From: Apilactobacillus waqarii | Lineage (GTDB): Bacteria; Bacillota; Bacilli; Lactobacillales; Lactobacillaceae | Direction: 5' to 3' | Assembly: GCF_019061205.1 (NCBI RefSeq) | Contig: NZ_JAHQYH010000001.1 | Location: 209,392-273,391, forward strand | DNA length: 64,000 nt | Shown here: positions 36,303 to 43,620 of the stretch, piece after piece | Layout: each line of letters opens with the position of its first letter | Numbering within the stretch: position 1 is the stretch's first letter | Translations under genes and position numbers: made by a program | Notes under the pieces: model-generated | What the model was told of the DNA's origin: nothing | The model's input: the letters and a program-made list of their open reading frames with translations, nothing else | Database searches by the model: none

Positions 36303-37994
36303 TTACATTTCGTCTGGAGCCTTAACACCAAGTAATCTTAGTGATTCTTTAAGAACGATTGATACTGATTTAACTAATGCTAAACGAGCATCTCTTTGTT
36401 CATCATCATCCAAAATCTTAGTGTGAGCGTAGTACTTGTTAAATGACTTAGCAAGTCTTAATGAGTACTTAGCGATAACTGAAGGTTCAAATTCATCACA
36501 AGCCATCTTAACTCTTGCTGGGAAGTCATTTAGTAACTTAATAACGTTCCATGATTCTGCATCGTTAAGCTTCTTGTCAACGTTTGAGAAGTCAATGTCA
36601 CCGGCTTTACGTAAAATACTTTCGGCACGTGCACGAGCGTATTGTACGTATGGTCCAGTTTCACCTTCAAAACGTAGTTGATCTTCTAAGTTAAAGTCAA
36701 TGTTGTTAATCTTTTCATTCTTCAAATCACCAAATACAATGGCACCAACACCAACTTCTTTAGCAACTTCTTCCTTGTTAGGAAGATCTGGGTTCTTTTC
36801 AGCAATTTGCTTCTTAGCAATTGCGATTGATTCGTTCAATACTTCGTCCAATAGGATGATACGACCTGAACGAGTTGATAGTTTCTTACCATTTACAGTA
36901 ATTAGACCAAATGGGATGTGGTGTAAGTTCTTAGCTGAAGGAACACCCATTTCCATTAATACAGCCTTCAATTGCTTGAAGTAGTATGTTTGTTCTGAAC
37001 CAACAACGTATAGGTTCATAGCTGGATGATAAGTTTGGTCACGGTAAATTGCAGTCGCAATATCTCTGGTGATGTATAGTGAAGCACCATCACTCTTCAA
37101 GATTAATGCAGGGTTTAAATCATATTTTTGTAAATCAACGATTGTAGCACCTTGTGACTTACTTAATAGACCCTTTTCTTGTAGTGAATCAACAACATCT
37201 TGTAGCTTGTCATTGTAGAAAGCTTCACCATTGTAAGTATCAAAAGTAATACCTAACTTGTCGTAGATTTCACCAAAGGCTTCAAGTGATACTTCTCTAA
37301 ACCATTTCCATAGTTTAGTTGCTTGTTCATCACCATTTTCAAGTTTTCTGAACCAATCTCTAGCAACATCGTCTAGTTCAGGTTGTTCCTTATCAATTTT
37401 GTGGAACTTAACGTAGTATTTAACTAAGTTATTGATAGGATCTTTTTTAACGTCTTCTTCGTTACCCCACATTAGGTATGCAGTGATTAACTTACCAAAT
37501 TGAGTTCCCCAGTCACCCAAGTGGTTATCCTTAATTGGGTTGTAACCATTTTTACGTAGGATTTCGGCAACAGAATTACCAATAACAGTAGATCTTAAGT
37601 GACCCATTGAAATAGGCTTTGCAATATTTGGTGAAGACATATCAATGGTTACGTTACCACCCTTACCATCTTCGTTTTGACCATAGTTTTCCTTTTGGTC
37701 TAATACAGCTGATAGTACGTCTTCACTAAAGTTAGATTTGTCTAGGAAAAAGTTAACGTATGGTCCAGCAGCTTCAACATGGTCAAATGAACTTTGATCA
37801 ATCTTTTCTACTACATCAGCAGCGATTTGTTGAGGTGCCTTTCTAAACTTTTTAGCTAAAATAAATGTAGGGAAAGCTAAATCACCCATTTTTGAATCTT
37901 TAGGTCTTTCAATTTTTGGTAGAATGTCTTCTACAGATAGTTCGTTGTCCAATGCTTGAGAAAGAGCATTAGCAACTAATTCTTTGTTTTCCAT
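36303..37994 (-). CDS. argS: Arginine--tRNA ligase
   Basis: This class I synthetase charges tRNA-Arg. The 563 residues include the N-terminal Add-1 domain, a HIGH-type motif written SMGHLRS near residue 130, and a C-terminal DALR anticodon-binding domain ending LRLLGVKAPDEM. There is no canonical KMSKS; the region reads KKLSTRSGR, as in many ArgRS enzymes. GGAGG precedes the ATG. It is controlled by the T-box upstream. Confidence 0.97.
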   Translation of the reverse strand: MENKELVANALSQALDNELSVEDILPKIERPKDSKMGDLAFPTFILAKKFRKAPQQIAADVVEKIDQSSFDHVEAAGPYVNFFLDKSNFSEDVLSAVLDQKENYGQNEDGKGGNVTIDMSSPNIAKPISMGHLRSTVIGNSVAEILRKNGYNPIKDNHLGDWGTQFGKLITAYLMWGNEEDVKKDPINNLVKYYVKFHKIDKEQPELDDVARDWFRKLENGDEQATKLWKWFREVSLEAFGEIYDKLGITFDTYNGEAFYNDKLQDVVDSLQEKGLLSKSQGATIVDLQKYDLNPALILKSDGASLYITRDIATAIYRDQTYHPAMNLYVVGSEQTYYFKQLKAVLMEMGVPSAKNLHHIPFGLITVNGKKLSTRSGRIILLDEVLNESIAIAKKQIAEKNPDLPNKEEVAKEVGVGAIVFGDLKNEKINNIDFNLEDQLRFEGETGPYVQYARARAESILRKAGDIDFSNVDKKLNDAESWNVIKLLNDFPARVKMACDEFEPSVIAKYSLRLAKSFNKYYAHTKILDDDEQRDARLALVKSVSIVLKESLRLLGVKAPDEM

Positions 37995-38017
37995 TATCCA
38001 AAACCTCCATAAATATA

Positions 38018-38203
38018 TAAAAAGTCTCTTACAATATTAATAATTGTAAGAGACGGAATAACCCGCGGTACCACTCTATTTGATATAAAATATCCGCTTT
38101 ATTATTTAATTAATCATAATTCTAAAAAGTGCGAATTCAACATACCCTAATCATCGGCTCTCACCAAATCCGATGTCGCTTGTTAATGGAATATGTCTAC
38201 TAG
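38018..38203 (-). promoter_or_regulatory. T-box leader of argS
   Basis: On the minus strand the T-box GAGTGGTACCGCGGG lies near 38064-38078, followed by the terminator GTCTCTTACAAT/ATTGTAAGAGAC and a T-run (38018-38054). The Stem I region is short. A candidate specifier CGC (Arg) followed by A occurs in GAATTCGCAC. A -10 hexamer GATAAT sits at 38210-38215 without a convincing -35, and tRNA-Gly ends only 29 bases upstream, so some read-through is possible. Confidence 0.85.
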
Positions 38204-38243
38204 TCTTTTATTATCGAACAGTATCTGTCGGTTTACGCGACAA

Positions 38244-38314
38244 AGCGGGTAACGGGAATCGGACCCGCGACCTGAGCTTGGGAAGCTCATATTTTACCAC
38301 TAAACTATACCCGC
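38244..38314 (-). tRNA. tRNA-Gly(CCC)
   Basis: A 71-base cloverleaf has acceptor GCGGGTA/TACCCGC, discriminator T and anticodon loop TTCCCAA. The 3' CCA is not encoded. It stands alone, away from the main tRNA cluster, with TGATATAAT 20 bases upstream. Confidence 0.95.
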
Positions 38315-38327
38315 AGATACAAAAATT

Positions 38328-38333
38328 ATTATA
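38328..38333 (-). promoter_or_regulatory. Extended -10 promoter for tRNA-Gly
   Basis: TATAAT preceded by TGA (TGnTATAAT) lies 14 bases before the tRNA 5' end. No good -35 is visible. Confidence 0.45.
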
Positions 38334-38361
38334 TCACACGTTACAATTTTTGGTAAGTTTG

Positions 38362-38586
38362 TTAAGCTGTTTTTTTCTTTGATGGTTTAGCAACTTTCTT
38401 GCTAACAACCGCACGCTTATTATATTCATTAACGACGATGCCATCTTCTTCATGGTGTTCATCGATAAAGACCATTACTGAATTTTCATATACTTTTTCA
38501 ATTGTTCCAGCAAAGTCATGTTTTAAATAACCGAATCTAGGTGCAGAAACGTGGTCGCCAATTTGTAATTCTTTTGGTTCAGCCAT
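38362..38586 (-). CDS. DUF2187 family small protein
   Basis: This is a 74-residue protein with a KOW/SH3-like core (IGDHVSAPRFGYLKHDFAGTIEKVYENSVMV) and a lysine-rich tail. The family is widespread in Firmicutes and its function is unknown; the basic tail suggests nucleic-acid contact, which is inference. AAGGAGG precedes the ATG. Confidence 0.8.
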   Translation of the reverse strand: MAEPKELQIGDHVSAPRFGYLKHDFAGTIEKVYENSVMVFIDEHHEEDGIVVNEYNKRAVVSKKVAKPSKKKTA

Positions 38587-38602
38587 CTTTTTGCCTCCTT
38601 AA

Positions 38603-38643
38603 TAAAAAATAACGCGATATTGATAATATCAAAACGCGTTATT
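38603..38643 (-). terminator. Terminator after the hydroxyacid dehydrogenase gene
   Basis: On the minus strand AATAACGCG pairs with CGCGTTATT, with an additional inner inverted repeat GATATT/AATATC, followed by a T-run. Confidence 0.85.
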
Positions 38644-38690
38644 AATATCAAGGTATTTTTTAGAAAATATTAATATCTCCTAATTGCTGA

Positions 38691-39620
38691 TTAATCAGTA
38701 ATTTCACGAGTTTTTTGATTAATATAATCTGCTGAAGCTTGAAGTTGTTTTTGTTCCTTTTCAGGAAGATCTAAATCGATTTGTTTTTCAATTCCATTTC
38801 GTCCAACAATTGCTGGATAAGATAGGTATGTACCGTATTCTTCGCGGTAATTTGATACAGCTAATTCTGTTTTAGCATCTTGTAAAACAATTTCAGCTAA
38901 TTTAACAGCCGATGCTGAAATAGCAAAGTTAGTGTATCCCTTACCACTATGAACCGTAAATCCACCCATACGAGCATCATTATCGATCTCATCTAAATCA
39001 ATATTATATTTTTCTGCGTAGTCGAAAATACTCTTATCAAATACTTGAACTGTTGACCATGCAGTAAATTGAGAATTACCGTGTTCACCCAGGTTGTAAC
39101 CAATTACTGAACGAGGATCAATGTTAAGTTTTGCTGCGACTGCCCTCTTCATTCGAGCAGAATCTAGAAGTGTCCCTGTTCCAATAACACGTTCTTTGGC
39201 AAAACCAGTCTCGCGTTGATATAAGGAGGTAATGACATCGTTTGGATTAGTAATTACAATAATAATCCCATGGAAACCTGACTCTTTAATTTGTTTTGCA
39301 ACATCTTTAACTTCTTCAACGTTAGCTGTTAGCTCTGCAAAACGGTCATGTTTATCCTTATTAGCATTAATTAATTCCATGTGGCCAACCGCTGAAATAA
39401 TAACGTCCGCATCAGCTAAACTTGCGTAGTTATTAACTTCAATGTTTGTATGGAACTTAAGATTAGACATTGCATCTCTAAAGTCTAATGCATCTGAATT
39501 CACCTTTGCATCGTTGTGATCAATCATGACCAAATCATCTGCAATTCCTGAAACGACAATATGATGAGCAACTGCTGCACCAACGTTACCGTCTCCAATA
39601 ATACCAATTTTTCTTGTCAT
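38691..39620 (-). CDS. L-2-hydroxyisocaproate / L-lactate dehydrogenase family protein
   Basis: This NAD-dependent 2-hydroxyacid dehydrogenase of the LDH/MDH fold has 309 residues. It has the Rossmann motif GDGNVGAAVAH, VITNPND, the substrate Arg in DSARMKR and the proton-relay His in GEHGNSQF. The substrate loop reads VGHMELINANKDKHDR in place of the GxxQKPGETR of true L-lactate dehydrogenase. This points to the L-2-hydroxyisocaproate dehydrogenase branch, which reduces branched 2-oxo acids from amino-acid breakdown. It is flanked by its own terminator and stands as a single gene. Confidence 0.85.
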   Translation of the reverse strand: MTRKIGIIGDGNVGAAVAHHIVVSGIADDLVMIDHNDAKVNSDALDFRDAMSNLKFHTNIEVNNYASLADADVIISAVGHMELINANKDKHDRFAELTANVEEVKDVAKQIKESGFHGIIIVITNPNDVITSLYQRETGFAKERVIGTGTLLDSARMKRAVAAKLNIDPRSVIGYNLGEHGNSQFTAWSTVQVFDKSIFDYAEKYNIDLDEIDNDARMGGFTVHSGKGYTNFAISASAVKLAEIVLQDAKTELAVSNYREEYGTYLSYPAIVGRNGIEKQIDLDLPEKEQKQLQASADYINQKTREITD

Positions 39621-39724
39621 AAAGCATACCTCCTTTAATGTTGTAGTTATTCTATCACTCTAATATTTTAATTCAAGTTTTATTATGATTATTTATGATA
39701 AAATAACTATCAGGAGGAGATATT

Positions 39725-40063
39725 ATGTGGGCTAGCTTAACACTAATAATGTTATTTATTTATATAGCAGTAACCATAATTGGTATCACCAGGGTCTCTG
39801 TTAAGAGAGTTATCCAATGGTTAATTGCTAGTCGAGTAATATATATATTAATACTGATTACGCAAATCGTTATCACCATTCGAGTTTCGGATCATCGTTT
39901 CTACACCGCAATATTTGCTGATGTACTAGCCGTCCTACTTGGTGGTCTAACAGAATTAAACTATACAAACAAACAGCAAAATCATCTTATTAATTTCAAT
40001 GTGATTGGCCTAATCATTGTCATCATCGCTTTGATTAGCATCACCATCTATAATGTAATATAA
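39725..40063 (+). CDS. Small four-helix membrane protein, YisL (DUF1516)-like
   Basis: This is a 112-residue protein made of about four hydrophobic helices, with ASRVIYILILITQ and VLAVLLGGLTELNY. Length and pattern fit the YisL/DUF1516 family, but the match is by eye and weak. AGGAGGAG lies five bases before the ATG. It is convergent with racD and shares a terminator with it. No function is known. Confidence 0.65.
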   Translation: MWASLTLIMLFIYIAVTIIGITRVSVKRVIQWLIASRVIYILILITQIVITIRVSDHRFYTAIFADVLAVLLGGLTELNYTNKQQNHLINFNVIGLIIVIIALISITIYNVI

Positions 40064-40094
40064 AAAAGACATCGAATTATTCGATGTCTTTTTC
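40062..40094. terminator. Bidirectional terminator YisL-like gene / racD
   Basis: The stem GACATCGA/TCGATGTC has a five-base loop and is flanked by A- and T-runs. It works for both convergent genes. Confidence 0.9.
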
Positions 40095-40796
40095 TCTGTT
40101 TTTTAAAGCTAATTCAATTGAACGGTCAACTAAGACTGATTGAGCATCAATCACTGGGTAATTATGATCTGAAGCACGTTCTTCAGCCACAGATAATTCT
40201 GTGCAACCCAAGATAATTACGTCACAATCCATCTCGTTTTTCATTTCATCTAAGATGTGATGATATAGTTCTTTGTTAACTTTATTTTGTTCTTTGACAT
40301 ATTTATATATCAAATCCATTGTTTCTTCTTGAATATGCTCAGTCGGTTTTACAATTTTATAACCAGCGTTTTGCACTTCTGTATCGTAAATACCGTCAAA
40401 AATGGTTCCCTTGGTAGCAATCAAACCAATTCGTTTGGCATTAGGATACACATTACTGATTTCAGCAACGGCTTCTTTTGGCATATGCAAAATTGGCACG
40501 TTAGTTGCTGACTGTAATTCATCAAAGAAGAAATGAGCAGTATTACAAGGAATCACAAAGAAATCAGGATTTAATTGTGATTGTTGTTTAATATCTTCCT
40601 TTAATGGAATCAATGGGTTTGGTTTAGTATTGTCTAAAATATAATTGGTTCTGTCTGGGACAGTCGCATGATTTACAAGGATATAATTTAAATATTCCTG
40701 ATCATTACTAGCTGGTGTTCGTTGATTCAATAAATGAATGTAACTTTCGGTAGCTTCTGTTCCCATTCCACCAATAATTGAAAAGAAATGTCTCAT
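40077..40796 (-). CDS. racD: Aspartate racemase
   Basis: This PLP-independent Asp/Glu racemase interconverts L- and D-aspartate. The 239-residue protein has the two catalytic cysteines, C84 in PCNTAH and C198 in GCTEL, and begins MRHFFSIIGGMGTEATESY. I use the ATG at 40796, ten bases after the stop of the ligase gene, with GGGATGAT upstream; the longer frame overlaps that gene. Directly following a D-aspartate ligase gene, it most probably supplies D-Asp for the peptidoglycan cross-bridge. The same pairing is known in Lactococcus. Confidence 0.92.
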   Translation of the reverse strand: MRHFFSIIGGMGTEATESYIHLLNQRTPASNDQEYLNYILVNHATVPDRTNYILDNTKPNPLIPLKEDIKQQSQLNPDFFVIPCNTAHFFFDELQSATNVPILHMPKEAVAEISNVYPNAKRIGLIATKGTIFDGIYDTEVQNAGYKIVKPTEHIQEETMDLIYKYVKEQNKVNKELYHHILDEMKNEMDCDVIILGCTELSVAEERASDHNYPVIDAQSVLVDRSIELALKNREKDIE

Positions 40797-40806
40797 TTTA
40801 TCATCC

Positions 40807-42057
40807 CTATTTTTCGCTAAAGTAACGTTTGAAATTCTTAGCATAGTTATGCTTAATCCAAACGTCTAATAACCAACGCTTAAAACTCTTGTCACGGTTA
40901 TACCAGAAAGTAGTACCGTATTGGCCCTTCTTGATTAATTGAAGAGCGAATTCCTTGTCTGCGTTGTCCTTAGCATATTTCTTGAAGACTTGTTCGCCAA
41001 CACCTAACCAAAGGTAACGATTGTCTTTGTTTTCGTTAGCGTATACAGTTTCCTTATCTGATAAGTCATCAAATGCGTAATCTCTAACAACCCAATCAGC
41101 TAAGTTGTAACCATTTAAACTAACGAAGAAACTACTTCTACCTTGTCTCAAGTTAATTTCAAATAATTTGAAAGTATTGTCTCGAGTATCATATTTCATA
41201 TCAAAGTTAGCGTAACCAACATAGTTAATCTTTTCTAGGAATCCTTGAACCATTGAATATAGCTTTTCGTTATATTCTGGCAGGATAGCTACATAATTAC
41301 CAATCGCTGCTGGTGATGGATCTTCCAATAATGGATGACCTAAACACATCATCTTAACTTTGTGATTCTTATCAACGTAAGCATTTAAAGTACGCATGTT
41401 ACTGTCATCACCAGGGATAAAGTCTTGAAGAATCAAATCAGAAGTATATCCATTGGTATAAATCTTTTCAATTATATCTTCAAATTCATCTTGTGATTCA
41501 ATAATGAATGCTTTTTTTCTTCCTTCAAAGTGAACATCTAACCATTCAACACTGTTGGTAGGTTTTAATGCGACCGGGTAACCAAATGGTTGTTCAATCT
41601 TTTCATCACTTTCAAAGTCTTTCTTAGAAATAATCTTTGTCTTTGGATATGGCAAATCATATTCTTCACATAACTTATAGAAGTTTTCTTTACTGTTTAA
41701 TTTCTTGATTAAGTCATAATCAACGTATGGGCAAACGAAGACATCTTCTAGTTCGTCCTTATGTTTTGAAATTAATTCAGCATAACCATCACCACAACCG
41801 ATTAAGATAACTGGTTCTTCATGTGATGCGTATTCCTTCTTAAGTTCTTTCATTGATTCAATCCATTTTGGATCTTCACTAAAGCCATCAATCAAAGTTA
41901 AATCAACAATTTTTGTAAAACGTGTAGGTGCAAGTGCTTGTTCAGCGTATGCCTTCACGGGTTTTCTGTATTTTTCGTATAATGAACGAGCCATTCCATA
42001 AGCATTGAAATCACTACCTAATAGAACAACTGTAAAATTAGATTCTAAATTACTCAT
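40807..42057 (-). CDS. aslA: D-aspartate ligase (ATP-grasp, peptidoglycan cross-bridge)
   Basis: This enzyme activates D-Asp as an acyl phosphate and joins it to the epsilon-amine of L-Lys in the UDP-MurNAc-peptide. The 416-residue ATP-grasp protein closely resembles Aslfm of Enterococcus faecium along its length. Examples are VVLLGSDFNAYGMARSLYE, GCGDGYAELI, LQDFIPGDDSNMR, CLGHPLLEDPSPA and FEINLRQGRSSFF. The start overlaps the murE stop by eight bases, and racD follows after ten bases. The gene set implies a D-Asp-containing cross-bridge. Confidence 0.92.
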   Translation of the reverse strand: MSNLESNFTVVLLGSDFNAYGMARSLYEKYRKPVKAYAEQALAPTRFTKIVDLTLIDGFSEDPKWIESMKELKKEYASHEEPVILIGCGDGYAELISKHKDELEDVFVCPYVDYDLIKKLNSKENFYKLCEEYDLPYPKTKIISKKDFESDEKIEQPFGYPVALKPTNSVEWLDVHFEGRKKAFIIESQDEFEDIIEKIYTNGYTSDLILQDFIPGDDSNMRTLNAYVDKNHKVKMMCLGHPLLEDPSPAAIGNYVAILPEYNEKLYSMVQGFLEKINYVGYANFDMKYDTRDNTFKLFEINLRQGRSSFFVSLNGYNLADWVVRDYAFDDLSDKETVYANENKDNRYLWLGVGEQVFKKYAKDNADKEFALQLIKKGQYGTTFWYNRDKSFKRWLLDVWIKHNYAKNFKRYFSEK

Positions 42058-43588
42058 TATCTATCCCTCTCAAAACATTTTGTACCACGACGGGATCTGT
42101 TTCGTATGGAGTATCTACGCCGTTGATTTTTTGGTAAGGATCTCTTCCTTTACCAGCAACTACTATCATAGCATTATTATCACCGGCATGAATAGCCTTT
42201 TTAATAGCCATTTTTCTGTCTAGTTCAATATGAACGTCAACTTTATCATGATTAATGTAAGAATCAATTTCGTTAATGATGTCCTTTGGATCTTCAAAGG
42301 CTGGATCATCAGAAGTTAAAAATGCGATATCTGCACTTTCGGTTAAAGCTTTTCCAAAGCCTTCTCTACGATCTAACCCCTTATTACCAGGACTTCCTAC
42401 TACCACGATTACCTTGCCATCAGGATTATTACTCTTCAAGAATCCTAATAGTGCATGCATGCTGGCGTAGTTATGGGCATAATCAACGTAAATTGTACCG
42501 TTGTGCTTAGATTTGTATGATTCCATTCTTCCTGGAACAAATACATCCCTCAATCCCTTTTTGGCGTCGTCTGCACTAGCATTATCCAATGCAGAAGCGA
42601 TAATTGCAGACATTGCATTAGCCTCGTTATAGTCTCCCACAACACCAATCTTGTAGTCATCTTCAACATCCATCTTCTTAGCTTTTTGGCTATTAGCAAC
42701 TACTCTAATTTCATTGCTGTCGATTGTGTCTGAGATGCTTGAGAAATTGAAATCAATTTGTACGTCTTTAAATTCTTTTTTATCTCTACTGAATAGGTAA
42801 ATTTTATCTGGATCAGTAGTTGCTTTAGCTGCTTCATAGACATCTAACATGTAATCTGTGTCCGCATCGATAATACAATGTGTGGAATTAACCATTAATT
42901 GTTCCTTGCAATGTAGATAGTCAGCAAATGTTGGATGTTCGTTTGGACCAATATGATCTGGTGAAATATTTAAGAAAATACCTACATCAAAATGAAGTCC
43001 ATAGACTCTTAACTTTTTGTATGCTTGTGATGAAACTTCCATCACCAAACTAGTCATTCCATTATCGACTGCTTGTCTCATATAGTTAAAAACATCTAAT
43101 GATTCTGGAGTGGTTAAATGTGACTTAAAACGTTGTGATGGTTCATTTCCAACAACAGTATCAATTGTAGAAATCAATGCTGTCTTGTTTTTATTGGCGT
43201 TATCTAAAATACTTTTAGCAAAGTAAGAAGATGTTGTCTTCCCCTTAGTCCCGGTATAAGCAATAACAAACAAATCATTTTGAGGGTAGCAGTAAAAGGC
43301 AGCGCCTACTAGAGACATTGCCTTTTGCACGTTATTCACAATGATTTGAGTTAAGCCATTACCTTCATCATACTTTTGTTCGGCAACATAACCAGTCGCA
43401 CCCATTTTCTTAGCCATCGCTAGGTATTCGGGTTTGAAGTTACCTTTACAAAAGAACAATGTATTTGGTTTAACATTTCTGGAATCGTAAGTTACTTCAT
43501 CAAATGAAACATCCTCACCTGATACAATTTCTTGTATTAGTCCATGTTCAGTTAATATTGTCTTTATTTCATCAATTCCAAGAGCCAT
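42050..43588 (-). CDS. murE: UDP-MurNAc-tripeptide synthetase, L-lysine type
   Basis: MurE adds the third amino acid of the stem peptide. The 512 residues have the ATP loop TGTKGKTTSS near residue 111, SSQAYKKLRVYGLHFDVGIFLNISPDHIG, and the specificity motif DDPA near residue 426. DAP-adding enzymes have DNPR there; the DDPA/DNPA form is found in L-Lys-adding MurE such as that of Staphylococcus. This fits the downstream D-aspartate ligase, which needs the lysine epsilon-amine. The gap to the asparagine-synthetase-like gene upstream is 32 bases. Confidence 0.93.
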   Translation of the reverse strand: MALGIDEIKTILTEHGLIQEIVSGEDVSFDEVTYDSRNVKPNTLFFCKGNFKPEYLAMAKKMGATGYVAEQKYDEGNGLTQIIVNNVQKAMSLVGAAFYCYPQNDLFVIAYTGTKGKTTSSYFAKSILDNANKNKTALISTIDTVVGNEPSQRFKSHLTTPESLDVFNYMRQAVDNGMTSLVMEVSSQAYKKLRVYGLHFDVGIFLNISPDHIGPNEHPTFADYLHCKEQLMVNSTHCIIDADTDYMLDVYEAAKATTDPDKIYLFSRDKKEFKDVQIDFNFSSISDTIDSNEIRVVANSQKAKKMDVEDDYKIGVVGDYNEANAMSAIIASALDNASADDAKKGLRDVFVPGRMESYKSKHNGTIYVDYAHNYASMHALLGFLKSNNPDGKVIVVVGSPGNKGLDRREGFGKALTESADIAFLTSDDPAFEDPKDIINEIDSYINHDKVDVHIELDRKMAIKKAIHAGDNNAMIVVAGKGRDPYQKINGVDTPYETDPVVVQNVLRGIDNE

Positions 43589-43620
43589 TGTTTTTACTTC
43601 CTTATATCAAGATTTAAAAA

